The notes under the pieces: generated by a model
Databases searched by the model: none
Told to the model about the DNA's origin: nothing
What the model saw: the letters and a program-made list of their open reading frames with translations, nothing else
Made by a program: the position numbers and the translations under genes
Source of the DNA: Herbaspirillum autotrophicum
Lineage (GTDB): Bacteria; Pseudomonadota; Gammaproteobacteria; Burkholderiales; Burkholderiaceae_D
DNA: 64,000 nucleotides
Direction: 5' to 3'
NCBI RefSeq assembly: GCF_001189915.1
Contig: NZ_LFLS01000006.1
Location: 1-64,000, forward strand
Shown: piece by piece, positions 54,655 to 64,000 of the stretch
How positions within the stretch are numbered: position 1 is the first letter of the stretch
Layout of the letters: every line of letters begins with the position of its first letter

Positions 54655-57348
54655 TTAAGCAGCCAACAACTGACGCAACACAAATGGCAGAATGCCGCCG
54701 TGCTTGTAGTAGTCGACTTCGATTGGTGTATCGATGCGCAACAGCAGTTTGACTTCCTGCGTTTCGCCATTTTTGCGATGGATCACCAGCGTCGCTTCCT
54801 GTTGTGGCTTGATTTCACCTTCCAGGCCCTTCAGGTCGAATGTTTCTTCGCCTGTAATGCCCAGCGTCTGCACGCTGTCGTTGCCAAGGAATTGCAGTGG
54901 CAATACGCCCATGCCGACCAGGTTGGAGCGGTGAATGCGTTCGAACGAACGGGTAATCACAGCCTTGACGCCCAGCAGTTGCGTGCCTTTGGCGGCCCAG
55001 TCACGGGACGAACCGGTACCGTATTCTTCACCACCGAACACCATGGTTGGTACGCCGTCGCCGATGTACTGCATCGCTGCATCGTAAATCGACTTTTCTT
55101 CGCCGCTTGGCTGATGAATGGTCACGCCGCCTTCGACGCCAGGAACCATCAGGTTCTTGATGCGAACGTTGGCGAAGGTACCGCGCATCATGATTTCATG
55201 GTTGCCGCGGCGCGAGCCGTAGGAATTGAAATCAGCCTTGAGTACGCCGTTGGCCAGCAGCCATTTGCCTGCCGGGCTGGTGTCCTTGATCGAACCGGCC
55301 GGGGAGATATGGTCGGTAGTGATCGAGTCGCCGAACACGCCCAGTGCACGGGCACCGGTAATGCCGGTGGCAGCTGCCGTCGGTTGCTCGGTGAAGTTTT
55401 CGAAGAACGGTGGTTCTGCGATGTAAGTCGACTTCGGCCAATCGTAGACTTCGCCGGCGGCGACGCCCTTGATCTGTTCCCACAGCTTGCCTGGTGCGCC
55501 CTTGACGTCGGCGTAGTTTTCCTTGAAGGTCTTGGCATTCATCGCAAACTTCAACAGCTTCTCGATTTCCTGCGAAGTAGGCCAGATGTCGCCCAGGAAA
55601 ATTTCCTTGCCGCCCTTGCCCTTGCCGACCGGTTGTGTCATCAGATCGACATTGACGTTGCCAGCGATGGCGTAAGCCACAACCAACGGTGGCGATGCCA
55701 GGAAGTTGGAGCGGATGTTCGGGTGAATACGCGCTTCGAAGTTGCGGTTACCCGACAACACGGCCGACGCCACGATGTCGTTCTTGGTGATCGCTTCGTT
55801 CATTGCCGGTGTCAGATCGCCCGCATTGCCGATGCAAGTGGTGCAACCATAAGCGGTCACGCCAAAGCCCAGTTTTTCCAGGTATGGCAACAGGCCGGCT
55901 GCTTCCAGATACTTGGTCACGACACGCGATCCTGGCGCCAGCGAAGTCTTGATGTGCGGCGATACCTTGAGGCCTGCTTCGACCGCTTTCTTCGCCAGCA
56001 AACCGGCTGCCAGCAATACGTTCGGGTTCGATGTATTGGTGCAGGAAGTGATGGCGGCAATCAGCACGTCACCATTCTTGACCTTGACGCCGTCGGTGTT
56101 GGTGTAAGTCGCATCCAGATCTTCGATCTTCTTGTTGAAGCCGTTTTCAGCTACTGGCTTGACGAACAGTTCAGCAAAATTGGCCTTGACGTTACCGATT
56201 TCGATACGGTCTTGCGGGCGCTTCGGACCTGCCAGCGATGGTGCCACGGTACCGAGGTCGAGCGACACTTCGTTGGTGTAGTCGATGTCGCCAGCTTTTG
56301 GAATGCCGAACAGGTTCTGCGCCTTGAAGTAGGATTCGAACGCGTCGATTTCTGCCTTGGTGCGGCCGGTGCCCTTGAAGTAGCTGATGGTAGCTTCGTC
56401 GACCGGGAAGAAACCCATGGTGGCGCCGTATTCCGGTGCCATGTTGGCGATGGTGGCACGGTCTGTCAGCGACAGCGAGCGGGTACCTTCACCGAAGAAT
56501 TCAACAAACTTGCCGACGACCTTGGTCTTGCGCAGCAACTCGGTAATGGTCAGCACCAGATCGGTTGCCGTCACGCCTTCGCGCAACTGGCCGGTCAGGT
56601 TGACACCGACCACGTCAGGTGTCAGGAAGTACACCGGTTGGCCCAGCATGCCGGCTTCGGCTTCGATACCGCCGACGCCCCAGCCGACTACGCCGATACC
56701 GTTGATCATCGTGGTGTGGGAGTCAGTGCCGACCAGTGTGTCAGGGTAGTACACGCCGGTCTTGTTATGGACGCCGCGTGCCAGATATTCCAGATTGACC
56801 TGGTGGACGATACCGAAGCCTGGTGGCACCACGCCGAACGTGTCGAATGCCTGCATGCCCCATTTCATGAACTGATAGCGCTCGTTGTTGCGCTGGAATT
56901 CCAGCTTCATGTTCAGATCCAGCGCTTTTTTCTCGCGGAAGTGATCAATCTGCACCGAGTGGTCGACCACCAGATCAACTGGTACCAGCGGTTCGATGTT
57001 CTTCGGGTTCTTGCCCAGTTTGCTGGCGACGTTGCGCATTGCGGCCAGATCGGCCAGCAGTGGCACACCGGTAAAGTCTTGCAACACGACGCGTGCCACG
57101 ACGAAAGGAATTTCGTCAGTGCGGGCGCCAGTCGCGCTCCAGCTGGCGAGTTGCTTGACGTGTTCTTCCGTTACTTTTTGGCCGTCGCAGTTACGCAATA
57201 CGGATTCCAGCACGATACGGATCGACACCGGCAGGCGGGAGATGTTGATGCCAAGCTTCTTCTCCAGTGCAGGCAGTGAATAGAACTTGCCTTTCCTGGA
57301 TCCGGAAATCTTGAATTCCTTTAGGGTGTTCAATGTATTGCGGGACAT
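54655..57348 (-). CDS. acnA: aconitate hydratase A
   Basis: An 897-aa aconitase interconverting citrate and isocitrate. The 4Fe-4S ligands lie in [11 protein letters not shown] and [10 protein letters not shown]; further signatures are [36 protein letters not shown] and [20 protein letters not shown]. Length matches E. coli AcnA (891 aa). It is transcribed leftward from a promoter in the 119-bp gap ahead of it. It groups with mdh and sdh genes to the right. Confidence 0.97.
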   Translation of the reverse strand: MSRNTLNTLKEFKISGSRKGKFYSLPALEKKLGINISRLPVSIRIVLESVLRNCDGQKVTEEHVKQLASWSATGARTDEIPFVVARVVLQDFTGVPLLADLAAMRNVASKLGKNPKNIEPLVPVDLVVDHSVQIDHFREKKALDLNMKLEFQRNNERYQFMKWGMQAFDTFGVVPPGFGIVHQVNLEYLARGVHNKTGVYYPDTLVGTDSHTTMINGIGVVGWGVGGIEAEAGMLGQPVYFLTPDVVGVNLTGQLREGVTATDLVLTITELLRKTKVVGKFVEFFGEGTRSLSLTDRATIANMAPEYGATMGFFPVDEATISYFKGTGRTKAEIDAFESYFKAQNLFGIPKAGDIDYTNEVSLDLGTVAPSLAGPKRPQDRIEIGNVKANFAELFVKPVAENGFNKKIEDLDATYTNTDGVKVKNGDVLIAAITSCTNTSNPNVLLAAGLLAKKAVEAGLKVSPHIKTSLAPGSRVVTKYLEAAGLLPYLEKLGFGVTAYGCTTCIGNAGDLTPAMNEAITKNDIVASAVLSGNRNFEARIHPNIRSNFLASPPLVVAYAIAGNVNVDLMTQPVGKGKGGKEIFLGDIWPTSQEIEKLLKFAMNAKTFKENYADVKGAPGKLWEQIKGVAAGEVYDWPKSTYIAEPPFFENFTEQPTAAATGITGARALGVFGDSITTDHISPAGSIKDTSPAGKWLLANGVLKADFNSYGSRRGNHEIMMRGTFANVRIKNLMVPGVEGGVTIHQPSGEEKSIYDAAMQYIGDGVPTMVFGGEEYGTGSSRDWAAKGTQLLGVKAVITRSFERIHRSNLVGMGVLPLQFLGNDSVQTLGITGEETFDLKGLEGEIKPQQEATLVIHRKNGETQEVKLLLRIDTPIEVDYYKHGGILPFVLRQLLAA

Positions 57349-57467
57349 GGCCTCTTCTCCTTAAATTGCAGATGATATTGATAGTTTGTTAGCGCGACGA
57401 ACGTAGATCCGTCGCAAATACGGGACTGCGTGATGCAAATGCTTTTTATATTGCGGTGACGACGTTT

Positions 57468-57989
57468 TCAGCTTTTTGGGGCAGCGGCTGCAGCAGCTCC
57501 GGCGGCATTGGTTTGTTCAACATTTTTGCATTCGTTGGCCAGTTGCTGTCCCTTTTTCGAGTCCAGCAAAATGCCCTTGGCAGGAATGCCGATCCAGACC
57601 AGTCCGACCTTGCGGTTTTCAAAACGGTTGGCGCCGGTGGTGGTGGATACGCGAGTCAGGCGGTTGATGCGCTTGTTCCAGCGAATCGCAATGTGCTTGT
57701 CGTCGGCATCGTTCTTGTAAATGGTCAGCTTGTTGCCGAGCTCGCAATCAAATTCTGCCGACTTGGTGCCGCCCATATCCGGCTCGAATTCATCATCTTC
57801 GGCATCGGATGAAAACGCCATTTTCTCAGCTGGAGCAGCTGCTGCTTTTGGCGCTGCCTTTTTTGCGGGCGCTTTTTTCTTGACCGTCTTTTTGGCCGGC
57901 GCCGCGTCAGTGGTCTGGGCGTAGGCTTGCGGCATCGCGGTGGCAAACAGCGCGCCGAGAAGCGTCAGTGCGGTCAGGTATTTTTTCAT
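57468..57989 (-). CDS. exported Lys/Ala-rich protein, possibly MliC-like
   Basis: A 173-aa protein. The signal peptide (MKKYLTALTLLGALFATAMP, cleavage near AYAQ) is followed by a Lys/Ala/Pro-rich linker (KKTVKKKAPAKKAAPKAAAA), then a globular domain: AEFDCELGNKLTIYKN, HIAIRWNKRINRLTRVSTTT, GANRFENRKVGLVWIG and QQLANEC. That order (F-x-C, basic-Leu-x-x-V, Gly-Ala-x-x-Tyr/Phe, final Cys) resembles MliC/PliC lysozyme inhibitors, whose two cysteines form a disulfide. The resemblance is by eye. The gene lies 8 bp downstream of the lyase gene and is likely co-transcribed. Confidence 0.65.
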   Translation of the reverse strand: MKKYLTALTLLGALFATAMPQAYAQTTDAAPAKKTVKKKAPAKKAAPKAAAAPAEKMAFSSDAEDDEFEPDMGGTKSAEFDCELGNKLTIYKNDADDKHIAIRWNKRINRLTRVSTTTGANRFENRKVGLVWIGIPAKGILLDSKKGQQLANECKNVEQTNAAGAAAAAAPKS

Positions 57990-57997
57990 GGTGATCA

Positions 57998-59005
57998 TCA
58001 ATGCTGGGTAGTTGAAGTGGGAGAGGACGGTGGCTGGAACCATTGCTTTACCGCCTCGGTCAGTGGTGCGCCGGCGGCATGCGCGCGCTGCAAAATGCAC
58101 CAGTAATAACGATAGCTGGCCCGATCATGCAACACGCCGTGATGCTGGATCGGCCCCCATTGCACACTGCTGGCTTTCTGCAAAATCTGTGTGGCTTCAT
58201 CGATTTCCTGGCTGGCGGGCGACAGCGTGCTGACAATCGATCGGATCTGATCCGGATGGATACTCCACATCCGGGTGTAGCCAAATTCGGTGGCGGCACG
58301 ACGGGCGTCGTCGATGACGGTGGCCGGATTCTTGAAATCGGTGGTGACGTTGTGCGACGGCACCTTGCCATGCGCATGGCAGGCAGCAGCGATTTCCAGC
58401 TTGGCGCGCGCTACCAGCGGATGATTGAACTGTCCCGGTGAGCGCATGGCGCTGCCAGGAATGGCGCCGTTGTGTGCGGAAACGAAATCCATCACGCCAA
58501 ACGACAACGATTGCACCTGGGGCAGGGCAGCTATCTGCCGCACATCGGCCAGTGCGCCATGAGTTTCGATCAGTACATGCAGTGGCAGCGCTGTGCGCCC
58601 GGCCGGCTGGCTGTAGTGATTGATGGTGGTTAATGCGGTGAGTACATCTTGCAGTCCGTCGGCCTTGGGCAACATCAGATATGCCAGTCGCGGTGCTGCG
58701 ATGCTGCAAATGCTTGCCACGTCCTGCGCGAAAAACGGACTGCCGACATCGTGAACGCGGGCGCCGATGCGCCCGAAATGGTTGTCGTCGCCGGCAGCCA
58801 GATCTGCCACCAGCCGGGCGTGTGCCGCTTCGTTGCCGGCGCTGGCACCATCTTCGCAATCGAGTGTGATATCGAACAACGGGCCAAGTTCTTGTTGCAG
58901 GGCGATCGACTTGCGCATCAGTTTTTCCGAACCGGCGTAATGATCACAAACCGGTAACGAAACCGGTTGTCGGGTGCCTGGGAACAAGACCTGGGTGGGG
59001 TGCAT
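57998..59005 (-). CDS. CitE-like CoA-ester lyase (HpcH/HpaI aldolase family)
   Basis: A 335-aa TIM-barrel lyase of the HpcH/HpaI-CitE superfamily. FDITLDCEDGASAGNEAAHA contains the metal-binding Glu-Asp, HVLIETHGALADVRQIAALP the second Glu, and SFGVMDFVSAHNGAIPGSAM the active-site loop. Members cleave or form beta-hydroxyacyl-CoA (malyl-CoA, citramalyl-CoA, citryl-CoA). CitE of citrate lyase is unlikely, since citF and citD are absent. It lies between acnA and mdh, an arrangement common in this family of bacteria, so a TCA-side role such as malyl- or citramalyl-CoA cleavage is inferred. Confidence 0.8.
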   Translation of the reverse strand: MHPTQVLFPGTRQPVSLPVCDHYAGSEKLMRKSIALQQELGPLFDITLDCEDGASAGNEAAHARLVADLAAGDDNHFGRIGARVHDVGSPFFAQDVASICSIAAPRLAYLMLPKADGLQDVLTALTTINHYSQPAGRTALPLHVLIETHGALADVRQIAALPQVQSLSFGVMDFVSAHNGAIPGSAMRSPGQFNHPLVARAKLEIAAACHAHGKVPSHNVTTDFKNPATVIDDARRAATEFGYTRMWSIHPDQIRSIVSTLSPASQEIDEATQILQKASSVQWGPIQHHGVLHDRASYRYYWCILQRAHAAGAPLTEAVKQWFQPPSSPTSTTQH

Positions 59006-59102
59006 TGCTGCTGTATTCCAAATGTGGATTGGCAGTTTAAGCTGCGGCGGTTCAATCCTGGGATCGCACTGCGCGGTTTGCTTATCCGGCGCTTCCGAAA
59101 AT

Positions 59103-59140
59103 CTAAAAATAAATGCGCGGCGGCAAGTTGCTGCCGCCGC
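59103..59140 (-). terminator. terminator of mdh
   Basis: GCGGCGGCA (59117-59125) and TGCCGCCGC (59132-59140) form a perfect 9-bp stem. Read leftward it is followed by a T-rich tract (the A-rich 59103-59114). It starts 15 bp beyond the mdh stop. Confidence 0.75.
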
Positions 59141-59154
59141 GCCGGCGGCCAGAA

Positions 59155-60144
59155 TCAGCCTACCAGATGCTTGACGCCTTCGCGCTCTTCCAGCAATTCC
59201 TTGAGCGTGACGTTGATGCGCTCTTGCGAGAATGCATCAATTTCCAGGCCTTGAACGATCTTGTATTCGCCATTCTCGGTAGTCACCGGGAAGCCGAACA
59301 TGGTGCCTTCAGGGATACCGTAAGAACCGTCGGAAGGGATACCCATGGTGGTCCACTTGCCGTTGGTGCCCAGCACCCAGTCACGTACGTGATCAATGGC
59401 AGCATTGGCAGCCGAGGCGGCCGACGACAGACCGCGTGCTTCGATGATCGCTGCGCCGCGCTTGCCGACTGTTGGCAGGAACACATCCTTGTTCCAGTCG
59501 TGATCGTTGATAGTGTCTTTGACCGATGCGCCGTCAGCCGTTGCATAACGGTAGTCAGCGTACATGGTTGGCGAGTGATTGCCCCAGACGAACAGTTTTT
59601 CGATCGATGTTACCGGCTTGCCGATCTTGGCTGCGATTTGCGACAGTGCGCGGTTGTGATCCAGACGCAGCATGGCGGTGAAGTTCTTGGCCGGCAGGTT
59701 GGGGGCCGACTTCATTGCGATGTAAGCATTGGTGTTGGCCGGATTGCCGACCACCAGTACCTTGACGTCGCGCGAAGCGACAGCGTCCAGTGCCTTGCCT
59801 TGCACGGTGAAGATTTGGGCATTGGCTTCCAGCAGATCTTTGCGTTCCATGCCTGGGCCGCGCGGACGGGCGCCAACCAGCAAGGCAACGTCGACATCCT
59901 TGAATGCGGTCAGCGGATCGCTGTGGGCAGTTACGCCAGCCAGCAGCGGGAAGGCACAGTCATCAATTTCCATGATGACGCCCTTGAGCGCTTTTTGTGC
60001 TTTTTCGTCAGGGATTTCCAGCAATTGCAGAATGACCGGCTGATCTTTGCCGAGCAGGTCGCCATTGGCGATGCGGAACAGAAGGGAATAACCGATTTGA
60101 CCGGCGGCGCCGGTGACGGCAACACGCTTGGGGGCTTTAGCCAT
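59155..60144 (-). CDS. mdh: malate dehydrogenase
   Basis: A 329-aa NAD-dependent malate dehydrogenase. [20 protein letters not shown] is the NAD-binding motif; [20 protein letters not shown] holds substrate arginines in the mobile loop, and [15 protein letters not shown] and [12 protein letters not shown] contain the catalytic Asp and His. The sequence type is the cytosolic-like MDH common in Burkholderiales. The ATG at 60144 gives the conserved start; upstream residues to 60261 are not family-like. It is divergent from gntR over 386 bp. Confidence 0.97.
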   Translation of the reverse strand: MAKAPKRVAVTGAAGQIGYSLLFRIANGDLLGKDQPVILQLLEIPDEKAQKALKGVIMEIDDCAFPLLAGVTAHSDPLTAFKDVDVALLVGARPRGPGMERKDLLEANAQIFTVQGKALDAVASRDVKVLVVGNPANTNAYIAMKSAPNLPAKNFTAMLRLDHNRALSQIAAKIGKPVTSIEKLFVWGNHSPTMYADYRYATADGASVKDTINDHDWNKDVFLPTVGKRGAAIIEARGLSSAASAANAAIDHVRDWVLGTNGKWTTMGIPSDGSYGIPEGTMFGFPVTTENGEYKIVQGLEIDAFSQERINVTLKELLEEREGVKHLVG

Positions 60145-60530
60145 GTTGAATCTCCAAAGTGGTGATAGAAAGCGGTTCAATTGCTGCGAAGCTGTCTGCG
60201 TTTGTCCGTCGATCAGAGACGCGGTGCAACTTCTTGCCGTTATCCGTAAAGATATTGGCATTACTTCGTATTCTTGCAGAGCCTGTCATCATACCGATGA
60301 AACAGCGGCGAGTCAGTTTGTTTCGCGCATTTCATGCCGGCCGCCGGGGCCGGGATTGCCTTGCAAACTGATTCGCATTTTGTTTGGTCGGTTGTGCGCG
60401 CGACAAAATGCAATTCCGCAAAATGATGTGCGCGAGTTTAGGCTTGCGTTTGCAGGATGTCAATCACAATCCTATATCTTATATAAGACATATTATTGCG
60501 TAGTTTGTACTGGACGGGGAGGGGTGTTTT
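60145..60530. promoter_or_regulatory. divergent mdh-gntR region with an AT palindrome
   Basis: No gene is seen in this 386-bp gap. A near-perfect 20-bp palindrome at 60473-60492 (TATATCTTAT / ATAAGACATA, core CTTATATAAG) lies 38 bp before the GntR start. GntR-family proteins commonly bind such sites to control themselves and the neighbouring operon. I found no copy at the sdhC start. Confidence 0.5.
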
Positions 60531-61334
60531 GTGTTGAAATCCGGGGTTATGAGCTCCATCCTGCCCAATTTGAATAATGGCGACGCGCAAAGCGTGGGCG
60601 TCAGTGTCGCCGGAGCATCTCCTACCTTCAGTCCCCTCTATCAGCAAATCAAGGCGCTCATCACGCAGCGGCTTGAGTCCGGTGAATGGAAACCGGGTGA
60701 GTTGATTCCCAGCGAAGTCGAACTCGGCAACCGTTTCAAGGTGAGCCAAGGGACCGTGCGCAAGGCAATCGATGAGCTGGCTGCCGAAAACCTGGTGGTG
60801 CGGCGGCAAGGCAAGGGTACTTTTGTTGCGACGCATCATGAAACCCATGCGCAGTTCCGTTTTTTGCGCCTGATGCCGGATGTCGAAGGGCCGCAACGGG
60901 CTGACAACAAGATCATCGAGGTCAAGCGCATGCGCGCGCCGGCAGAAGTGGCGCGCCAGCTTGATATCAAGTCGGGCGACTCCGTCATTTTCATCAAGCG
61001 GGTAAAATCCTTCAACGGCGTGCCGACCATTCTGGAAGACATCTGGCTGCCGGGGCTGATGTTCAAAGGGTTGACCGCCGAGCGTCTGATTGAATACAAA
61101 GGGCCATTGTACGGCCTGTTCGAAACCGAGTTCGGTACGCGCATGATCCGCGCGGAAGAACAGATTCGCGCTGTCGGCGCGGATCAGGAATCGGCTGAGT
61201 TACTGGGAGTGGCACTGCACGCTCCCCTGTTAAGTGTTGATCGTGCTTCATTTACCTACGGCGACAAGCCGGTGGAAATGCGTCGAGGCTTGTATTTGAC
61301 GTCGAGTTATCACTACCAGAGCGAGTTAAGCTGA
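60531..61334 (+). CDS. GntR-family regulator with UTRA domain
   Basis: A 267-aa HutC-type regulator. The N-terminal winged helix is at about residues 35-105 (GEWKPGELIPSEVELGNRFK; SQGTVRKAIDELAAENLVVR; RQGKGTFVATH), and the C-terminal UTRA effector domain follows (VKRMRAPAEVARQLDIKSGD; RMIRAEEQIRAVGADQ). The GTG at 60531 is chosen for the GGGAGGGG upstream; an ATG at 60549 is possible. It sits directly upstream of sdhC, so control of succinate dehydrogenase is likely. The ligand is unknown. Confidence 0.88.
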   Translation: MLKSGVMSSILPNLNNGDAQSVGVSVAGASPTFSPLYQQIKALITQRLESGEWKPGELIPSEVELGNRFKVSQGTVRKAIDELAAENLVVRRQGKGTFVATHHETHAQFRFLRLMPDVEGPQRADNKIIEVKRMRAPAEVARQLDIKSGDSVIFIKRVKSFNGVPTILEDIWLPGLMFKGLTAERLIEYKGPLYGLFETEFGTRMIRAEEQIRAVGADQESAELLGVALHAPLLSVDRASFTYGDKPVEMRRGLYLTSSYHYQSELS

Positions 61335-61479
61335 TCTGATCCTTCCGTATCCAGCGGCTCGTGTTTCGGGGCCGCCTGTCAAGCGATTATATTTATTGCA
61401 AAGCAGAATAAGTGTTGGTGATGGTTCGCGAAATAAGCGAAAATTGCAGGATTGTTTTAAATCTGAGGAGAACCTTGTT

Positions 61480-61890
61480 ATGTCAGAAGCCGCCAAGCCG
61501 CAACGGCCACAATTTCGTAACATACACATTACCCAACTTGCTGGTTACCGTCTGCCGCTGGCCGGCGTGGTGTCGTTTTTGCACCGCATCAGCGGTCTGC
61601 TGATGTTCCTGATGTTGCCGTTCATCCTGTATCTGCTGGATAACAGCTTGCTGTCCGAAATTTCCTTCGAGTATTTCCGCGGCTTCACCACACACTGGTT
61701 CGTCAAACTGATCATTCTGGGTCTGTCCTGGGCTTACCTGCATCACTTCTGTGCCGGCATTCGCCATCTGATCATGGACAACCACATTGGTCTGGATAAA
61801 GTCAGTGCACGCAAGTCCGCTGCCAGTGTACTGATCGTGAGTCTGCCGCTGGCTGTGCTGGTGGCGTTGAAATTGTTCGGAGTATTCTAA
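61480..61890 (+). CDS. sdhC: succinate dehydrogenase cytochrome b556 subunit
   Basis: A 136-aa membrane anchor subunit with three spans. RPQFRNIHITQLAGYRLPLA with VVSFLHRISGLLMFLMLPFI holds the quinone-site Ser/Arg region, and LHHFCAGIRHLIMD holds the heme-ligand His. Length is near E. coli SdhC (129 aa). The start has a GAGGAGA ribosome site. sdhD follows after 1 nt. Confidence 0.95.
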   Translation: MSEAAKPQRPQFRNIHITQLAGYRLPLAGVVSFLHRISGLLMFLMLPFILYLLDNSLLSEISFEYFRGFTTHWFVKLIILGLSWAYLHHFCAGIRHLIMDNHIGLDKVSARKSAASVLIVSLPLAVLVALKLFGVF

Positions 61891-61891
61891 A

Positions 61892-62257
61892 ATGGCAAAC
61901 AATAATATCGGACCAAACCGACTGGTCGTCGGGGCGCATTACGGCCTGCGTGACTGGTTGGCGCAACGCGTAACGGCAGTGGTGATGGCGTTGTACACCG
62001 TCATCCTGCTGGTGACCTTCCTGACTGGTTCCAACTTCAGCTATGAGGGCTGGGCCGGTCTGTTCACACATCAATGGTTCAAGATCGCTACCTTCGTCGC
62101 ATTCATGGCGCTGTTTTATCACGCCTGGATCGGTGTTCGTGACATCTGGATGGACTACGTCAAACCAGCCGCTCTGCGTCTGGTACTGCAAGTTGCCACG
62201 ATCCTGTGGCTGATCGGTTGCGCCGGATGGGCGGCGCAGATTCTGTGGAGAGTGTAA
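61892..62257 (+). CDS. sdhD: succinate dehydrogenase membrane anchor subunit
   Basis: A 121-aa anchor with three membrane spans. GLRDWLAQRVTAVVMALYTV is the SdhD N-terminal motif, and YHAWIGVRDIWMDYVKP contains the second heme-side His and quinone-site Tyr/Asp. It is 1 nt from sdhC and 2 nt from sdhA, a tightly coupled operon. Confidence 0.95.
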   Translation: MANNNIGPNRLVVGAHYGLRDWLAQRVTAVVMALYTVILLVTFLTGSNFSYEGWAGLFTHQWFKIATFVAFMALFYHAWIGVRDIWMDYVKPAALRLVLQVATILWLIGCAGWAAQILWRV

Positions 62258-62259
62258 TC

Positions 62260-64000
62260 GTGGCTGCTATCAAATCCACAATCCCTACCCGCCGCTTTGA
62301 TGCGGTCATCGTCGGCGCCGGCGGTTCCGGCATGCGTGCTTCGCTGCAACTGGCTGAAGCTGGTCTGAACGTCGCGGTGTTGTCCAAGGTTTTCCCGACC
62401 CGTTCGCATACGGTTGCCGCGCAGGGCGGTATCGGTGCCTCGCTCGGCAATATGTCGGAAGATAACTGGTACTGGCACATGTTCGACACCGTCAAGGGTT
62501 CGGACTATCTGGGTGACCAGGATGCCATCGAGTTCATGTGCCGTGAAGCGCCGAAGGCGGTTTACGAGCTGGAACACTTCGGCATGCCGTTTGACCGCAA
62601 TCCCGATGGCACGATTTATCAGCGTCCGTTCGGCGGCCATACTGCCAACTTCGGCGAAAAGCCGGTGCAACGCGCCTGTGCTGCAGCCGACCGTACCGGT
62701 CACGCACTGCTGCATACGCTGTATCAGCGCAACGTGCGCGCCAAGACGCATTTCTTTGTCGAGTGGATGGCAATCGACATCATCCGCGATCAGGAAGGTG
62801 AAGTTCTGGGCGTGGTTGCGCTCGAAATGGAAACCGGCGAAGTGATGATGCTGCAAGCCAAGACTACCTTGTTCGCCACCGGCGGTGCAGGTCGTATCTG
62901 GGCCGCATCGACCAATGCCTTCATCAATACCGGTGACGGTATGGGGATGGCGGCACGTGCCGGCTTGCCTTTGCAGGATATGGAATTCTGGCAGTTCCAC
63001 CCGACCGGTGTTGCCGGTGCCGGTGTGTTGATTACCGAAGGCGTGCGCGGCGAAGGCGGCATCCTGATCAACAGCAACGGTGAACGTTTCATGGAGCGCT
63101 ATGCGCCGACCCTGAAGGATCTGGCGCCACGCGATTTCGTGTCGCGTTCGATGGATCAGGAAATTAAGGAAGGTCGTGGCGTGGGTCCGCACAAGGATCA
63201 CGTGTTGCTGGATCTGCGTCACATTGGCGCCGAAACCATTCAGAAACGTCTGCCGTCGATTCTGGAAATCGCACACAAGTTCGCCAACGTCGATGCTACC
63301 AAGGAACCGATTCCGGTCGTTCCAACCATTCACTATCAAATGGGCGGTATTCCGACCAACGTGTATGGCCAGGTTGTGGCGCCGAAAAACGGTTCGCAAA
63401 AAGAAGTGGTGCAGGGCATGTACGCCATCGGCGAATGTGCTTGTGTATCGGTGCACGGCGCCAATCGTCTCGGTACCAATTCGCTGCTGGATCTGGTGGT
63501 GTTCGGTCGTGCTGCCGGCAATCACATTGTCGAAAGCAAGTTGCAGGATCGCAGCCACAAGCCGTTGCCGGCCGATGCTACCGATTTCGCGATGGAGCGT
63601 CTGGCACGTCTGGAAAACAGCACCGGTTCCGAGCGCGTGCAGGACGTGGCCAACACGATCCGCGCCACCATGCAGCACTACTGCGGCGTGTTCCGTACCG
63701 ACGAATTGCTGCAACAGGGCTACAAGGAAATCATGGAGCTCGATGAGCGCCGCAAACATGTTTCGTTCAAGGACAAGTCCAAGGTCTTCAACACAGCACG
63801 TGTAGAAGCACTGGAACTGGACAACCTGATCGAAACCGCCAAGGCCACCATCACTTCGGCTGCAGCGCGCAAGGAATCGCGCGGCGCGCACGCACATCGC
63901 GATTACGAACAGCGCGACGACGTCGAATGGCTCAAGCACACATTGTGGTATTCCGAGGGGAATCGTCTCGACTACAAGCCGGTCAACATGAAGCCGCTGA
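62260..64000 (+). CDS. sdhA: succinate dehydrogenase flavoprotein subunit (5' part, truncated by window end)
   Basis: The frame opens with a GTG at 62260 and runs off the window after about 580 residues; full SdhA is near 590, so only the tail is missing. The FAD-binding VIVGAGGSGMRASLQLAEAG is at residues about 17-36, and the covalent FAD His is residue 50 in PTRSHTVAAQGG. The capping domain and catalytic Arg regions are visible (QFHPTGVAGAGVLITEGVRG; PTIHYQMGGIPTN). A GGAG lies upstream of the GTG. sdhB would be expected next. Confidence 0.95.
   Translation, partial: MAAIKSTIPTRRFDAVIVGAGGSGMRASLQLAEAGLNVAVLSKVFPTRSHTVAAQGGIGASLGNMSEDNWYWHMFDTVKGSDYLGDQDAIEFMCREAPKAVYELEHFGMPFDRNPDGTIYQRPFGGHTANFGEKPVQRACAAADRTGHALLHTLYQRNVRAKTHFFVEWMAIDIIRDQEGEVLGVVALEMETGEVMMLQAKTTLFATGGAGRIWAASTNAFINTGDGMGMAARAGLPLQDMEFWQFHPTGVAGAGVLITEGVRGEGGILINSNGERFMERYAPTLKDLAPRDFVSRSMDQEIKEGRGVGPHKDHVLLDLRHIGAETIQKRLPSILEIAHKFANVDATKEPIPVVPTIHYQMGGIPTNVYGQVVAPKNGSQKEVVQGMYAIGECACVSVHGANRLGTNSLLDLVVFGRAAGNHIVESKLQDRSHKPLPADATDFAMERLARLENSTGSERVQDVANTIRATMQHYCGVFRTDELLQQGYKEIMELDERRKHVSFKDKSKVFNTARVEALELDNLIETAKATITSAAARKESRGAHAHRDYEQRDDVEWLKHTLWYSEGNRLDYKPVNMKPL

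Noticed and set aside
54700-57279. 859-aa open frame antisense to acnA
   Set aside because: It is a shadow of aconitase: no start signal or family features, and codon bias of acnA explains the lack of stops.
62155-63939. 594-aa open frame antisense to sdhA
   Set aside because: The sense strand encodes a clear SdhA that simply lacks a stop inside the window; the antisense frame has no domain.
1-64000. CRISPR arrays, tRNA or rRNA genes, insertion sequences, prophage
   Set aside because: I looked for spaced direct repeats, cloverleaf 3' ends, transposase or integrase motifs and found none. Small RNAs cannot be excluded by eye.

Overview
The window is a compact, gene-dense stretch of moderate-to-high GC chromosome. 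It looks like a betaproteobacterium of the Burkholderiales, most likely the family Oxalobacteraceae (Herminiimonas, Janthinobacterium or Herbaspirillum type). The basis is gene content and order: a LivM-LivG fusion, phaC-phaB-phaR, flhDC followed by motAB and che genes, acnA / CoA-ester lyase / mdh next to a GntR regulator and sdhCDA, and a DUF2863 protein. The genus is an inference; no rRNA or tRNA gene was recognised. I saw no insertion sequence, prophage, CRISPR array or integrase. The last gene, sdhA, runs off the right edge.

Layout. (1) 0.2-5.7 kb: a hotdog thioesterase, then a branched-chain amino-acid-type ABC transporter (livK, livH, livM-livG fusion, livF) with an intraoperonic hairpin after the binding-protein gene. 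(2) 5.9-11.2 kb: two small genes, then a leftward pair of class II (degradative-type) HMG-CoA reductase and an orphan ABC binding protein, divergent from a MocR-type regulator whose promoter carries TGTACC repeats. This looks like a mevalonate-utilisation locus. (3) 11.3-15.5 kb: a 493-aa protein of unknown function, then a LysR regulator divergent from malate synthase aceB. (4) 15.8-24.9 kb: cold-shock protein, ispDF, mfd, serB, a small membrane protein, a MaoC-type hydratase, a GST and a GNAT protein. (5) 25.2-36.5 kb: a dihydrofolate-reductase-like protein, an aminotransferase, a winged-helix/PIN pair, a chemoreceptor, yaaA, bamD, rluD, pgeF, and a LysR/TauE pair with a tiny overlapping GNAT gene.

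(6) 36.2-44.5 kb: polyhydroxyalkanoate synthesis (phaC, phaB, phaR), rimO with an overlapping secreted protein, metC and an amidase. (7) 44.5-53.2 kb: flagellar master regulator flhDC behind an 810-bp AT-rich region rich in inverted repeats, a membrane-anchored methyltransferase, and a motA-motB-cheZ-like-cheY-cheA-cheW unit. That unit has a near-consensus sigma-28 promoter at its front and a strong terminator at its end. (8) 53.2-64 kb: DUF2863 protein, aconitase acnA, a possible lysozyme-inhibitor-like periplasmic protein, a CitE-like lyase, mdh, a GntR/UTRA regulator with a palindromic site upstream, and sdhC-sdhD-sdhA. This is a TCA/glyoxylate block that connects metabolically with aceB.

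Most of the window is well-understood housekeeping and accessory biology. The points most worth a second look are the HMG-CoA reductase/binding-protein/MocR locus, the triple GYGFF repeat in CheA, the CheZ-like protein between motB and cheY, the architecture upstream of flhD, and the winged-helix/PIN pair.
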